Of a stretch of DNA of 64,000 bases, positions 1-9,038 are shown in pieces. Every line of letters begins with the position of its first letter. Position 1 is the first letter of the stretch. The stretch is taken from NCBI RefSeq assembly GCF_025847205.1, contig NZ_JAOYTH010000005.1, forward strand, positions 124,001-188,000, written 5' to 3'. The stretch comes from Pararhizobium sp. YC-54. Its GTDB lineage: Bacteria > Pseudomonadota > Alphaproteobacteria > Rhizobiales > Rhizobiaceae. A program made the translations under genes and the position numbers. The notes beneath the pieces were generated by a model. It worked only from the letters and a program-made list of their open reading frames with translations. It searched no databases and was not told the origin of the DNA.

Positions 1-1210
1 GCCGGGCCTCGTCTCTTGGAAAAGTCACGCCAGATAAAACGACGGGCTTGCCGAATCGGGACAGGCCCTCATCCAGCGTCTCAAGCAGCCTGGTTTTTTG
101 CGCCTGATGAAAAACCGATCCCGACAGGCACTGACGATTGCCCGCTCGCGCTTGCGCGACCTTCTCGATCAGCAATCTTGCAAATTCGGCCGGATCATCG
201 CTGACCGCGCAATTGCCAGGAAGCGTGCCGATGCCGCGCAAGGATGCGCGCGTCGCAACGCTGGGCATGCCGAGTTCGAAGGTCTCGATGGTCTTCAGCT
301 GCACTCCCGTGCCAACGCGGCTGATCAGCGGCAGAACGGCGCCGGATTCGACAAAGGCGCGCGCGTCGGGCACCCGTCCGAGCAACCGTATTCCGGGATG
401 GGACATTGCCGGCGCCTCCGGCAGATGACCGGCAATGCCGATCGACATATCGGCCGGCAGCAGCGGCACGACATCCGAGAGAAACCAGTCGAGGCCGATC
501 CGGTTCGGCTGCCAGCTCCACGTCCCGATCAGGGCCAGATCGTACTGCGGCGTTTTACCGGCGCGGCTCTCCGTCTGCTCCCAGCGCGTTACCAGCGGCA
601 GGACGGTTGCGCGGCTGGAGACAGCGCGGCCGAAACCGAAACGATCCGCCTCCGCAAAGGTCCAGATCGCCGAGGCCGCCTGCGTCAATGTCCGCTCCAG
701 CTTTTCGAGGTAACGGGCTTCACGGCTGAACAACCACCGCTGCAGCCCCCCGGACGCGGTGAGGGCATTTTCACGCGCCGAACCTGCCTCGACATTGTGC
801 GCGACGTAGATCGTCTTGTGCTTCTGGAAGGTGGCGGCAAAGGCGCCGGGCAATTGCACGGAGTTGAGGACGATGCCGTCGAAAGGCTGCAGACGCCGCA
901 GCAGCGCCTCGACATGCTTATGGCTGACCTCAAGCATCTTCGCCGACGACAGCGTTGTGCGATGGAGGCATGCCTTTGCCAGCCAGCGCAGTTTGGTCGC
1001 AGTGGTGACCTTCGCATTGGTGACTTCGAGCTCGCCCAGAAGATGCATGTCTCCACCCGGAGCCTGTGTCTGCCCCGGCTGCAGATAGCCGATCACGCTC
1101 ACCCGGTGGCCAAGGGCGCGAAGGCCGTCAAGGACGGCGCGGTTGGCGATGTCGAACCCCGATGAAGGGTTCTCCACCGGCACCAGCGAGGAAACGAAGA
1201 CCAGATGCAT
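1..1210 (-). CDS. Glycosyltransferase, GT4/GT1 type (partial, 3' end outside window)
   Basis: The frame is open from an ATG at 1210 to the left edge, about 403 codons, with no stop seen, so the C-terminus is missing. The start reads MHLVFVSSLVPVENPSSGFD, the usual first beta strand plus Gly-rich loop of GT-B enzymes. Near residues 300-320 a G-x-G-x-x-x-K-x-x-E-x-x-x-x-G-x-P pattern (GTGVQLKTIETFELGMPS) matches the nucleotide-sugar binding region of GT4-like transferases. It would move a sugar from a nucleotide donor to an unknown acceptor, probably at the inner face of the membrane. It diverges from the GT2 gene across a ~160 bp gap. Whether it serves surface polysaccharide or flagellin glycosylation cannot be told here. 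Confidence 0.8.
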   Translation of the reverse strand, partial: MHLVFVSSLVPVENPSSGFDIANRAVLDGLRALGHRVSVIGYLQPGQTQAPGGDMHLLGELEVTNAKVTTATKLRWLAKACLHRTTLSSAKMLEVSHKHVEALLRRLQPFDGIVLNSVQLPGAFAATFQKHKTIYVAHNVEAGSARENALTASGGLQRWLFSREARYLEKLERTLTQAASAIWTFAEADRFGFGRAVSSRATVLPLVTRWEQTESRAGKTPQYDLALIGTWSWQPNRIGLDWFLSDVVPLLPADMSIGIAGHLPEAPAMSHPGIRLLGRVPDARAFVESGAVLPLISRVGTGVQLKTIETFELGMPSVATRASLRGIGTLPGNCAVSDDPAEFARLLIEKVAQARAGNRQCLSGSVFHQAQKTRLLETLDEGLSRFGKPVVLSGVTFPRDEAR

Positions 1211-1369
1211 GCGGCCACACGAGACTTGAGAACAACTGCCCGGACTGTAGCAACACGGCGTGAAATGAGCTTTAAATCATTCATTCGAAAGCGAATTTCG
1301 AAATTCAGCATCTGTTTAGGAAGATTTGCTTTAGTGTTTGCCAGATTTCTGCCTTCAACAGGTACCGCC
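1211..1369. promoter_or_regulatory. Divergent promoter region between two glycosyltransferase genes
   Basis: This gap lies between the start codons of two divergent genes and contains an AT-rich block at about 1268-1345, in contrast to the GC-rich surroundings. No clear -35/-10 pair could be assigned by eye. Confidence 0.4.
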
Positions 1370-2359
1370 ATGACCCTGCCCGACCAGGATGTGACTGTGT
1401 TTTATCGGACGGCGGTCGATAGCAATGAGAGCATCGAGCTCGTTGTCACACTGCCGACGTTCCGGCGCCCCGAACATCTGCTCAAGACCTTGAAAACCGT
1501 TATTTCACAGGCCCCGGGCAGCCCCTTTGCCATCGTGGTAATGGAGAATGACGCGGACAGGCAGGAAGGCGCAAACGCGGCGAAAATGTTCTTTGCCGAC
1601 CACCGGATCAACGCGCTTGTGGTGATCGCGCATCAGCGCGGCAATTGCCACGCCTACAATGCCGGCTGGTCGATGGCGCTGGCCACCTACCCCAATCTGC
1701 AGGCCATCGCCGTGATCGATGACGATGAACTTGCAGCACCCGACTGGCTCGACAGTCTCGTTTCGGTACACAGGCAGACGCGATCAGACCTTGTCGGCGG
1801 GCCTCAGCTTCCCGATTTCGAGGACAAGACCCGCAATGATCGCAAGCGGCATCCGGTCTTCCTGCCCCACTACGATACGACGGGCCCGGTGCCGATTTTG
1901 TATTCTTCAGGCAACGTCCTGATCACGCGCCCCGTGCTCGACGCCATGCCGAGACCGTTTCTCGATCCACTGTTCAATTTCATCGGTGGTGGCGACAGCG
2001 ACTTCTATCGCCGTTGCAAGGAGAACGGTTTTACATTTGCCTGGGCAGCGGATGCCTGGGTGGCCGAGACCATTCCGGCGCGGCGGACGGACCTGTCCTG
2101 GATCAGGGCGCGCAGCCTGAGGAACGGCGCGATTTCGGCATTGCTCGAACACCGCGCCACCCCGGGGTTCAAAGGCCGCCTCAGGACGATTTCCAAATCT
2201 CTGGCCCTTTTGGCCGCTTCGCCGTTTCGCGGCATTTCGCTATCGAGATCGAGCGGCCTGCCATCGGCGGGGCTCTATCATTTCTACGTGGCGTGCGGAC
2301 GGCTGATGATGGAGTTCGGCTTCGTCAACGAGCAGTATCGCAACCCGGAGAAAAACTGA
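1370..2359 (+). CDS. Family 2 glycosyltransferase
   Basis: The 329-residue protein opens with a GT-A nucleotide-binding core (VVTLPTFRRPEHLLKTL) and carries a clear DDDE metal-binding stretch at residues 117-120. A GGGDSDFYRR segment further on fits the acceptor/base region of GT2 enzymes. The frame is open from 1205, but I chose the ATG at 1370: the translation before it is not protein-like, the DNA at 1280-1345 is AT-rich and promoter-like, and the GT2 core begins about 20 residues after 1370. ATG 1265 is an alternative. The C-terminus has no obvious transmembrane segment. It ends 18 bp from the convergent flagellar gene at 2378. The substrate is unknown. Confidence 0.78.
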   Translation: MTLPDQDVTVFYRTAVDSNESIELVVTLPTFRRPEHLLKTLKTVISQAPGSPFAIVVMENDADRQEGANAAKMFFADHRINALVVIAHQRGNCHAYNAGWSMALATYPNLQAIAVIDDDELAAPDWLDSLVSVHRQTRSDLVGGPQLPDFEDKTRNDRKRHPVFLPHYDTTGPVPILYSSGNVLITRPVLDAMPRPFLDPLFNFIGGGDSDFYRRCKENGFTFAWAADAWVAETIPARRTDLSWIRARSLRNGAISALLEHRATPGFKGRLRTISKSLALLAASPFRGISLSRSSGLPSAGLYHFYVACGRLMMEFGFVNEQYRNPEKN

Positions 2360-2377
2360 GCCGCGTCTGCTTTTGGC

Positions 2378-2947
2378 TCATTTGCCCGCCGCCGCGGCGC
2401 GCTTCTCGCTCTCGGGCATCTCATCGTTGGCGACCTGGCCATTCTTGTCGACGATCGGCACAGCCTTGCGCTGTTTTTCGTTCGCCGCATTGGCAACGCG
2501 GGCAACGTCGGCCTTCGACAGATATTCGAGCTGCTCGACCAGAACCTGGAAAATCACCTCGTCGCGCAGCTGCTTGTTGAGCTGGTCCTTGACGATCGTC
2601 TTGAAGCTGGCGAGGTCGAAATTGCTGGTATCGGCGACATTGATCAGTTTCTGGCCGACGAGAATGTCGAACAAGGCGTTCGTCACCGCCTGCTTGAACG
2701 GCACGTCCATGCTTTTGGCCTTGGCCTTGTCGACCGAGAACGAAAGCTTGGTGAGGAAATAGCCCTGCACCGCGCCATCGGTGATTACCGGTACGGTGAT
2801 CAACTCGCCCGGCACATATTCCTGCAATGCGCGGCGTTCAGCCTCCGCATCCGTTTCCACCGGCGCCGATGCATGCTGGATCGAGAAATAGACGGATCCG
2901 AGCGATACGGCGCAAATCCAGACACCGGTGAAAACAAGCTTCAGCAT
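2378..2947 (-). CDS. FliL-like membrane-anchored flagellar protein (candidate)
   Basis: This 189-residue protein has one N-terminal hydrophobic segment (about residues 4-25) followed by a periplasmic domain. The domain starts with a beta-rich stretch (EYVPGELITVPVITDG, then GYFLTKLSFSVD) and continues with helices ending in LRDEVIFQVLVEQLEYL. This layout (short TM, beta strand, 'yl..l.l.vd', then helices ending near a conserved Phe/Val stretch) is that of FliL, although canonical fliL is present separately at 24193. The start ATG shares its A with the TGA of the upstream gene, so the two are translationally coupled. It is the last gene of the leftward flgE-side operon. Usually annotated as a hypothetical flagellar protein; the FliL likeness is my inference. 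Confidence 0.65.
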   Translation of the reverse strand: MLKLVFTGVWICAVSLGSVYFSIQHASAPVETDAEAERRALQEYVPGELITVPVITDGAVQGYFLTKLSFSVDKAKAKSMDVPFKQAVTNALFDILVGQKLINVADTSNFDLASFKTIVKDQLNKQLRDEVIFQVLVEQLEYLSKADVARVANAANEKQRKAVPIVDKNGQVANDEMPESEKRAAAAGK

Positions 2948-3318
2948 CAGAAATCGCCGTAGCGGAACTGCTGTTCGGAATAGATGCCATCCGCGTCCGC
3001 GTCCTGAACGGCAGCCTTCAGCAGGTCGACCACCGAGCGGCAGGCTTCCATGTGCGCATTGACCTTCTGCGAATTGGTCATCAGCTTGGTCTTGATGTGC
3101 CGTGTCTGCGACACGAAAGACGGCGAGATCTGGTCCGGCGAGGCGTCGCGATGCAACATCGTCAGCTCATAGAGGCAACGGCTCTTGCGGGCATTCGACG
3201 TCTTCAGGTCGAAGCTCGGATCAACGCCGATCCGGCTATTCTCGTTGTCGAGGATCATTTCGAGCCGCCCCAGAACGTTCTGGATACGCACGTCACTCGA
3301 TGCTGCAACTTCCATCAT
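2947..3318 (-). CDS. Small helical flagellar protein, FlgN-like chaperone candidate
   Basis: The 123-residue protein appears wholly helical, without a signal peptide. An early L-x-x-x-L-D-x-E pattern (EMILDNENSRI), a central Lys/Arg-rich helix, and a C-terminal helix with N-S-x-K-V-N-A-H followed by SVVDLLKAAV fit the FlgN-type chaperone fold, which escorts the hook-junction proteins FlgK and FlgL. Both of those are encoded in the same operon (9039-11559) and no other flgN is visible. A GGGAG Shine-Dalgarno sits upstream of the first of two consecutive ATG codons. It is coupled to the FliL-like gene downstream. Assignment is by pattern only. Confidence 0.6.
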   Translation of the reverse strand: MMEVAASSDVRIQNVLGRLEMILDNENSRIGVDPSFDLKTSNARKSRCLYELTMLHRDASPDQISPSFVSQTRHIKTKLMTNSQKVNAHMEACRSVVDLLKAAVQDADADGIYSEQQFRYGDF

Positions 3319-3421
3319 TTGGCTCCCGTTGGCGCTGGTGGCACGCGGGTCTGAGCCCTTGGCGTGATATGCGCGCGAAACTTCTGTGTCAGGTCAGCCC
3401 GGCCGGTGCGCCGGGATAGCC

Positions 3422-3988
3422 TCAGGCTTGTTCATTATTGTCTTGCGTTCCCAGGAAGTTGGCGACCGCCTTGCGCTGGTATTCCTGCACCATGCTCAGC
3501 GCGACATTGTTGTCGGTGCCGTCGAGCGATGCGTTGACCCGGCTGGTTCCGTCCGATCCGACGATCCGGTCGGTCACCATGCGCTCGGCGATGCCGATGC
3601 CGTCTCCCTGCGCCATGACGTTGCCGATCTGCTCGGCCATCATGCTCTTCCACATGTCGCCCGACGTGCCCTTGCCGTAGACCTCTTCGCTTTCGGAGGG
3701 CAGCATCGATTTCACGAAATTCTGCAGCACCATGGCTTCGAACTTGCGGTAGCTTTCCGGGATCTTCTTGGCTTCGGCCCGATTGGTGATATCGCCAAGG
3801 CTGTTGGTCGGGCTGTCCTGGTTGAGGACTGCGACCGTGTTGGCAAAACCGTTTCCATTTTCGGCAAGGCTCGTCGCCTGAAAGGCGGCGCGATTGGCCT
3901 TAAGCCGCGCCTGCGCTTCCTGCACCTCGGCCGGATCGGCGGCGCGCACGACATCCATCACCAGGTCACTTGGAGGAGAAATGGCCAT
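3422..3988 (-). CDS. flgJ: Rod-binding protein, FlgJ N-terminal domain type
   Basis: The 188-residue protein has the rod-binding core seen in the N-terminal half of FlgJ: a short helix FEAMVLQNFVKSMLP, then MWKSMMAEQIGNVMAQGDGIGIAERM. Enteric FlgJ is about 310 residues because a muramidase domain follows; here nothing follows, so this is the single-domain alphaproteobacterial form that would cap the growing rod while a separate enzyme cuts the wall (see 13847). I chose ATG 3988 because GAGGA lies at a good distance upstream; the frame is open to 4027. A 103-bp gap separates it from the next gene downstream. Confidence 0.8.
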   Translation of the reverse strand: MAISPPSDLVMDVVRAADPAEVQEAQARLKANRAAFQATSLAENGNGFANTVAVLNQDSPTNSLGDITNRAEAKKIPESYRKFEAMVLQNFVKSMLPSESEEVYGKGTSGDMWKSMMAEQIGNVMAQGDGIGIAERMVTDRIVGSDGTSRVNASLDGTDNNVALSMVQEYQRKAVANFLGTQDNNEQA

Positions 3989-4110
3989 ACGGGTGTCCTC
4001 TCGGTCACGGAGCCCCGCCGGACGCATCGTTCAGCGCCAGCGATAACTCCACAAATTCAGCATTTTAGCGAACGGTTCGGCCGAAATATGCGGCCGGACC
4101 TGAAGCCGCA

Positions 4111-4524
4111 CTATGACCGGCCAACCTTACCGGAAGCTGGTGATCCGCTCATCACATGCTGGTCGACGAGATCGTAGATGGCGTCGTCCGCCTCGATCCG
4201 GTCTTCCAGGACGCGGGCGTCCTTCATGTTTTCCTCGAGCCGGTCGGCCTTTGCCCGTTCCTTGAGAACCCGGGCCTCGTGTCCTTGCTGGATATCCAGA
4301 AGCATCTGGTCCTTCATGGCAAGGCGGCCGAGCTGCGAGGCATAGTGCCCGGAAAACATCGCGTGCAACGGGCTTGCCGACCCCATGGCATCGACCACCA
4401 CGTCGATGGTTTCAGCCAGGTCGCGGCGCTGCCTGGCGGTTTCGGCCAGTTCATTCTCTGCCATTTGTTCGAGATGCCGCTGTACGGCAACGAGGCGCTT
4501 GAGTTTTTCGGACCGGCTTTTCAT
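4111..4524 (-). CDS. FliJ-like coiled-coil flagellar export protein (candidate)
   Basis: The 137-residue product is highly charged and almost entirely helical. It begins MKSRSEKLKRLVAVQRHLEQ, which fits the N-terminal helix of FliJ (short basic start, then heptads), and has a second helix with REAKV-like charged repeats (EARVLKERAKADRLEENMKD). FliJ is a ~147-residue antiparallel coiled coil that links the FliI ATPase to FlhA. No other fliJ is visible near fliI. It starts 4 bp after fliR, in the same operon as flhA. Coiled-coil proteins are easily misassigned, so the call is tentative. Confidence 0.6.
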   Translation of the reverse strand: MKSRSEKLKRLVAVQRHLEQMAENELAETARQRRDLAETIDVVVDAMGSASPLHAMFSGHYASQLGRLAMKDQMLLDIQQGHEARVLKERAKADRLEENMKDARVLEDRIEADDAIYDLVDQHVMSGSPASGKVGRS

Positions 4525-4528
4525 CTGG

Positions 4529-5281
4529 CTAGATCGCCTGCATCATCGGGCCGAAGCCATCGGCAAACAGTTTCAGCATCGCGGCAATGCCGAGATAGAG
4601 CAGGAACATGCCGCCCATGATCAGATAGGGCAGCGAGATGAAGTAGAGCGGCATCTGCGGCGCCAGCTTGTTGACCATGCCGATCGCGACGTTGAACAGC
4701 AGGCCGTAGATGATGAAGGGGCTCGCCAGCCGCAGCATGATATAGAAGGTGGTCTCAAGCGCATTGGTGAGCGTGATCAGCACGCCCTGCGAATCAAAGC
4801 CGACGCCAAGCGGCATCACCTTGTAGGAATCGACGATGCTCGACAGGATGACATGGTGGAAATCCAGCATGAAGAGCACCATCAGGCCGGCAAAGCTGAT
4901 CAGGTTGGTCAGCTGGTTTTCGGCGGTGTCTTCCAAAACGTCGTTGGTCGGCGGGGCGTTGAAGCCGATCATCATTGTGATCACCGTGCCGGTGAACTGC
5001 AGCCCAAGCACATAGTAGCGCGCGATCAGGCCGATGACGCCGCCGATGACGGTTTCGGTCGCGACGATGTAGATATAGGTGTGGCCCTTGCCGGAAATCT
5101 GCGGATAGATCTCGTTCCACATGATCGGCAGGATCGCCATCGAGATCGCCAGGGCAACGAAGATGCGGATCTGCACCGAGACGCGTGCCGTGGAAAACCC
5201 GGGCATGACCATGATGCAGGCGCCGATCCGGCAGAATGCGGCGAAAAGCGCCAGCACTGTGCCTTCAGGATCGGTGATCAT
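4529..5281 (-). CDS. fliR: Flagellar export gate protein FliR
   Basis: This 250-residue polytopic membrane protein has about six hydrophobic segments, beginning [20 protein letters not shown], the usual N-terminal FliR signature with the A-R-I/V-x-V-x-I-R turn ([14 protein letters not shown]). FliR sits with FliP and FliQ in the export gate inside the MS ring. Its ATG overlaps the flhA stop by 4 bp, so translation is coupled. The length is typical of the family. Confidence 0.93.
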   Translation of the reverse strand: MITDPEGTVLALFAAFCRIGACIMVMPGFSTARVSVQIRIFVALAISMAILPIMWNEIYPQISGKGHTYIYIVATETVIGGVIGLIARYYVLGLQFTGTVITMMIGFNAPPTNDVLEDTAENQLTNLISFAGLMVLFMLDFHHVILSSIVDSYKVMPLGVGFDSQGVLITLTNALETTFYIMLRLASPFIIYGLLFNVAIGMVNKLAPQMPLYFISLPYLIMGGMFLLYLGIAAMLKLFADGFGPMMQAI

Positions 5282-7365
5282 GAAATCGAGCCAATGATCT
5301 TTATTTCGAGGCCCTTGGCGAGCTCGACATGCGAGAGAACCGGCAGTGTTGCAAAAAGACGCTCGATGATCATGCGGACATAAGAGCGGGATTCGGGCGA
5401 ACTTACCAGTACGAAGGGCATGCCGCGGTCAAGATGTTCACGGATAACCTTGGTCGCCTGCTCGCTGAACTCCTCCAGATGCCGCGGGTCGATGTCGAAT
5501 TCGACGATATCGCCCTTGGCGTCGCGCTTCAGCGCCTGGTGGAAGACCATGTCCCACTTGCTGCCGAGACGCAGGACCCGCAACGTGCCGTTGTCGGCGA
5601 GATCGCCGCAGAGCTGCTGCGACATGCGCACGCGGACATGCTCGACGATCTGCTCGGTCTTCCTGACATGCGGCGCGAGTTCGGCAACCGCTTCGAGGAT
5701 CAGATGCAGGTTGCGGATCGAGACGCGCTCGGCCAACAGCAGCTTCAGCACCGCCTGCAGACCCGAATAGGACATGTGCGAGGTGCAGATTTCGTCGGCG
5801 AGCTTGCGGTATTCCGGGTCCAGCCGCTCGATCAGGATCTTGACGTCCTTGTAGGACAGAAGCTGCGGCAGGTTGTTGCGGATCACTTCGGACAGATGCG
5901 TCAACACCACGGAAACGTTGTCGATCGGATGGAAACCTTCGCGCTTCAAGTCTTCCGTGAACGTTTCGAGGATCGAGACCGCCGGCATGCCGAATGCGGG
6001 TTCGCGGATTTCGTCGCCTGGAACGCTCGGCTTGCGGCCACCGCCGGTGACGACGATAACTTCGCCGACGCGTACCGTGTTCGACGCGATCGTCGTGCCA
6101 TGGATGCGGATATGGTAGGCCTTGTCCGGGATGCCGATATCGTCCGACACCTTGATTTCCGGAACGATGAGACCGTATTGCCCGGCGAATTTGCGGCGCA
6201 TCTTGCCGACGCGGAACGCCAGTTCCTGGTGTGCGCCAAGCAGGCGCGTGGAGACCTGCTTTCCGAGCAGAAGTTCAATTTCCGCCGTCTTGAGGACGGA
6301 TTTGACCGAGTCCTTCTCGCTGTCCGTCTTGTGCTGCGCCGTCTGCTGGTCCTGCTCGCGCTTGAGCTTGTTGGCCGCTTCCAGCCGACGGGGGATCACC
6401 CAGCCGAGGAAGGCCATGCCGCCACCGAGAACGGCGAACGGAACAAAGGGAAGGCCCGGCATGAAAGCCAGCATAAGGATCAGGCCGGCCGCCACCATCA
6501 GTGCGCGCGGATAACCGCCGAGCTGGTTGACGACGGCCTGGTCGGTCGAGCCCGACGTGCCGCCGCGCGATACGAGCAGGCCGGCGGCAAGCGATACGAT
6601 CAGGGCCGGAATCTGGGAAACAAGACCGTCGCCGACCGACAGCTTGACGAAAACGTCGGCCGCTTCGCCGATCGACATGTCATGGCGGACGTAACCGATG
6701 ATGATGCCGCCGAAGACGTTGATGGCGGTGATGAGAAGGCCGGCGATCGCATCGCCGCGCACGAATTTCGAGGCACCGTCCATCGAGCCGTAGAAGGAGC
6801 TTTCCTCTTCCAGCTCGCGCCGGCGCCGTTGCGCTTCCTTCTCATCGATCAGGCCCGCCGAAAGGTCGGCGTCGATCGACATCTGCTTGCCGGGGATGGC
6901 ATCGAGCGTGAAGCGCGCGCCGACTTCGGCGATACGCGTCGCACCCTTGGTGATGACGATGAAGTTCACGGTGATGAGGATCAGGAAGACGATCAGACCG
7001 ATGACGAAATCGCCACCCATGACGAGTTCGGCAAAGCCGGCAATGACGCCTCCGGCCGCATCGTGCCCCTCATGTCCATGCGAAAGGATGACGCGTGTCG
7101 TCGCGATGTTGAGCGACAGGCGGGTCATGGTCGAGATCAGCAGGATGACCGGAAAGGAAGAGAAATCCAGCGGCTTCTGGATCCACAGGGACACCATCAG
7201 GATGAGAACGGAGAACGCGATGGAGAAGGCCAGCCCGATATCGATCAGAAACGGCGGTATCGGCAGAAAGAGGATCGACAGGATCGCTACGATGCCGAGC
7301 GCAAAGCCGATATCCCGGCCCTTTGGCGCCAGTTTCGGGATAACGAGTGCAGGAGGTTGTGCCAT
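5278..7365 (-). CDS. flhA: Flagellar export gate protein FlhA
   Basis: The 695-residue protein has the family's usual length: eight N-terminal membrane segments and a large cytoplasmic domain from about residue 330. The FHIPEP signature is visible around residues 135-170 ([20 protein letters not shown] followed by [11 protein letters not shown]). FlhA forms the nonameric ring that receives export substrates from the FliH-FliI-FliJ complex. I chose ATG 7365 ([16 protein letters not shown]), preceded by a weak purine-rich site; the frame is open to 7401. The downstream gene fliR overlaps by 4 bp. Confidence 0.96.
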   Translation of the reverse strand: MAQPPALVIPKLAPKGRDIGFALGIVAILSILFLPIPPFLIDIGLAFSIAFSVLILMVSLWIQKPLDFSSFPVILLISTMTRLSLNIATTRVILSHGHEGHDAAGGVIAGFAELVMGGDFVIGLIVFLILITVNFIVITKGATRIAEVGARFTLDAIPGKQMSIDADLSAGLIDEKEAQRRRRELEEESSFYGSMDGASKFVRGDAIAGLLITAINVFGGIIIGYVRHDMSIGEAADVFVKLSVGDGLVSQIPALIVSLAAGLLVSRGGTSGSTDQAVVNQLGGYPRALMVAAGLILMLAFMPGLPFVPFAVLGGGMAFLGWVIPRRLEAANKLKREQDQQTAQHKTDSEKDSVKSVLKTAEIELLLGKQVSTRLLGAHQELAFRVGKMRRKFAGQYGLIVPEIKVSDDIGIPDKAYHIRIHGTTIASNTVRVGEVIVVTGGGRKPSVPGDEIREPAFGMPAVSILETFTEDLKREGFHPIDNVSVVLTHLSEVIRNNLPQLLSYKDVKILIERLDPEYRKLADEICTSHMSYSGLQAVLKLLLAERVSIRNLHLILEAVAELAPHVRKTEQIVEHVRVRMSQQLCGDLADNGTLRVLRLGSKWDMVFHQALKRDAKGDIVEFDIDPRHLEEFSEQATKVIREHLDRGMPFVLVSSPESRSYVRMIIERLFATLPVLSHVELAKGLEIKIIGSIS

Positions 7366-7530
7366 CGGAACTTCCGTCTCTTCATGAGAGGCGGGCAGCA
7401 TTCATACCTGCTGCCCAAACTAAGCAGCAGGCCTAACGCACCAAACTTGCGCGAAGGTGGCATCGATGCCGGAAAGAGGAAGCAGGCGCGCTTTTCGCAG
7501 TGCGCGTCCCGTTTCAATTTCGCCGCAGGG

Positions 7531-7797
7531 TCAGAACCCGGTCTGAATGCGGGAAAAGACGAGGTCGGTGAAAATGGAGATCTGCGCACCGACGAACGAG
7601 GCCGAAAGCGCGATGGTGACAAGCACGGCAAGGATTTTCGGTACGAAGGTCAGGGTCATTTCCTGAACCTGGGTCAGCGCCTGGATGAAGGCGATGACAA
7701 CGCCGACAACCATGGCGGCGGCGACGGCGGGCCCGGAAGCGACGACCACTGTCCAGATCGCCGCCTGCACGATATCGAGGGCATCCGCCTCATTCAT
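7531..7797 (-). CDS. fliQ: Flagellar export gate protein FliQ
   Basis: This 88-residue protein has two membrane segments, AAIWTVVVASGPAVAAAMVV and a second ending IFTDLVFSRIQTGF, with the internal signature IQALTQVQEMTLTFVPKI shared by FliQ and its type III secretion relatives. FliQ forms part of the helical gate complex with FliP and FliR. It lies 6 bp downstream of flgD, and a 165-bp gap follows before flhA. Confidence 0.95.
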   Translation of the reverse strand: MNEADALDIVQAAIWTVVVASGPAVAAAMVVGVVIAFIQALTQVQEMTLTFVPKILAVLVTIALSASFVGAQISIFTDLVFSRIQTGF

Positions 7798-7803
7798 TGG
7801 CTA

Positions 7804-8217
7804 TCACTTTATGGTAACACCCGGACCCACGACAAGCTCCTTGCCGGTATCAAGCACCGCGATGATTCCATCGGAGTATAACTTCACTTCCTTGACGACA
7901 CCAGTTGTCTTGCCGTCGGCGCTGGTCACCGTCTTGCCGATCACGGCATTGGCTTCGCTGAGCGAGGTGCGCTGAAGCAGGCTTTCCAGATTGGTGTTGG
8001 TCTTGATCGTCTGCTCGACCTGAGAGAAGGTCGCGAGCTGGGCGATCTGCTGGGTCGAATCCATCGGCTCGGTCGGATCCTGGTTCTTCATCTGGGCGAC
8101 CAGCAGTTTCAGGAAGCTATCGTAATTCAGGTTCGCCGACGCCTTGTCGGCGCCGGATTCGGTGCCGGACGCCGTGGGGACGTAGCTGCCGGCAGAATTG
8201 ACGCCGCTTACCGCCAT
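7804..8217 (-). CDS. flgD: Hook capping protein FlgD (short form)
   Basis: The 137-residue protein carries the N-terminal FlgD core: [26 protein letters not shown] near residues 29-55, then a [14 protein letters not shown] helix. It ends with a small beta segment, shorter than the ~230-residue enteric FlgD, which has extra FnIII/tudor-like domains. FlgD caps the growing hook for FlgE polymerisation. The start lies within the flbT stop region (10-bp overlap). Confidence 0.93.
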   Translation of the reverse strand: MAVSGVNSAGSYVPTASGTESGADKASANLNYDSFLKLLVAQMKNQDPTEPMDSTQQIAQLATFSQVEQTIKTNTNLESLLQRTSLSEANAVIGKTVTSADGKTTGVVKEVKLYSDGIIAVLDTGKELVVGPGVTIK

Positions 8218-8657
8218 GGTGCGATCTCCTTGCGAATCTGTTCGATCGTTGCCGGGGTGATTTCCTGGCTGTTCAGAATCTTGTCTTCGATAGCGTAAAG
8301 GCCGCGAATGGCCTTCAAAGCGTCGAAGGCGCGGCCTTGCGTGACCATTCCGTCAATTTTCTTGAGCTCGGAAACGATCTCTTCGTTCTTGAAGCAATTC
8401 AGAAGCATGACGACCGACTTGCGGAACATGTTCGTCGATTGCTCAGCGCCTTCCGGATTGATCAGGATCATCTGAGCGATGAAATAGAGCTGCTTCAGCG
8501 GAGTGGTCGCATCTTCCGGCTGCAGAACATGGTTCTCGAGCAGGAACGTCACGTCATTCAGGAATTCGACGGCCACCTTCCGGTCGACACGCAGCACCGC
8601 CCCGTTGACAAAAATTCGTTCGCCAGACTTCAGCGAAATACGCAGTGTGCTTTTCAT
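8208..8657 (-). CDS. flbT: Flagellin synthesis repressor FlbT
   Basis: This 149-residue protein opens [20 protein letters not shown] and has the FlbT-specific run [18 protein letters not shown]. In Caulobacter FlbT binds the 5' leader of flagellin mRNA and promotes its decay until the hook is complete. It overlaps flaF by 4 bp upstream and flgD by 10 bp downstream, a conserved alphaproteobacterial trio. The shared motif in the leaders of the flagellin genes (20621, 21922, 23163) is a possible target. Confidence 0.94.
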   Translation of the reverse strand: MKSTLRISLKSGERIFVNGAVLRVDRKVAVEFLNDVTFLLENHVLQPEDATTPLKQLYFIAQMILINPEGAEQSTNMFRKSVVMLLNCFKNEEIVSELKKIDGMVTQGRAFDALKAIRGLYAIEDKILNSQEITPATIEQIRKEIAPWR

Positions 8658-9001
8658 TTGAGTCCATCCCTGATGATGGTTGTAATATCGATTATGCCTT
8701 GGAAGTTCGAGGATTCGCGTTTGCGGATCTTCTCTGTCTCACCGAGAATCCAGATGGCTATGGAAATAAGATTGGCGCGCAGTTCGTCGTTCAGCTGATT
8801 GTCCGAAGCGCGAAGATCCTCGATGAACCGGATCCAGACCCGCCTTGTGTAATAGATCGCCTCGATGGCTTCCCTCGAGTAGCCCGTCTGCCGCTTTGCG
8901 GCTGCAAGCAGCGCAATCGAGCGATCGAGCACCTGCCGTTCCCGATCCTTGGAGTCGGCAACGCCATCCTCCATGATCTCGGCGTATGAAAACTGATACA
9001 T
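8654..9001 (-). CDS. flaF: Flagellin synthesis activator FlaF
   Basis: The 115-residue helical protein contains [16 protein letters not shown] and the run [21 protein letters not shown], which are typical of FlaF. In other alphaproteobacteria FlaF acts with FlbT to set flagellin synthesis and secretion. It overlaps flbT by 4 bp and follows flgL by 37 bp. Confidence 0.93.
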   Translation of the reverse strand: MYQFSYAEIMEDGVADSKDRERQVLDRSIALLAAAKRQTGYSREAIEAIYYTRRVWIRFIEDLRASDNQLNDELRANLISIAIWILGETEKIRKRESSNFQGIIDITTIIRDGLK

Positions 9002-9038
9002 TCAGACATCCTTCATGTTTGTCCTGGTCCTCACCGCA

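Noticed and set aside
98..1165. 355-codon plus-strand frame at the left edge
   Set aside because: The minus strand carries a continuous glycosyltransferase with recognisable motifs.
5329..7881. 850-codon open frame opposite flhA and fliQ
   Set aside because: Antisense shadow: composition is Asp/Arg/His-rich and unlike a protein, and the other strand encodes FlhA and FliQ with clear motifs.
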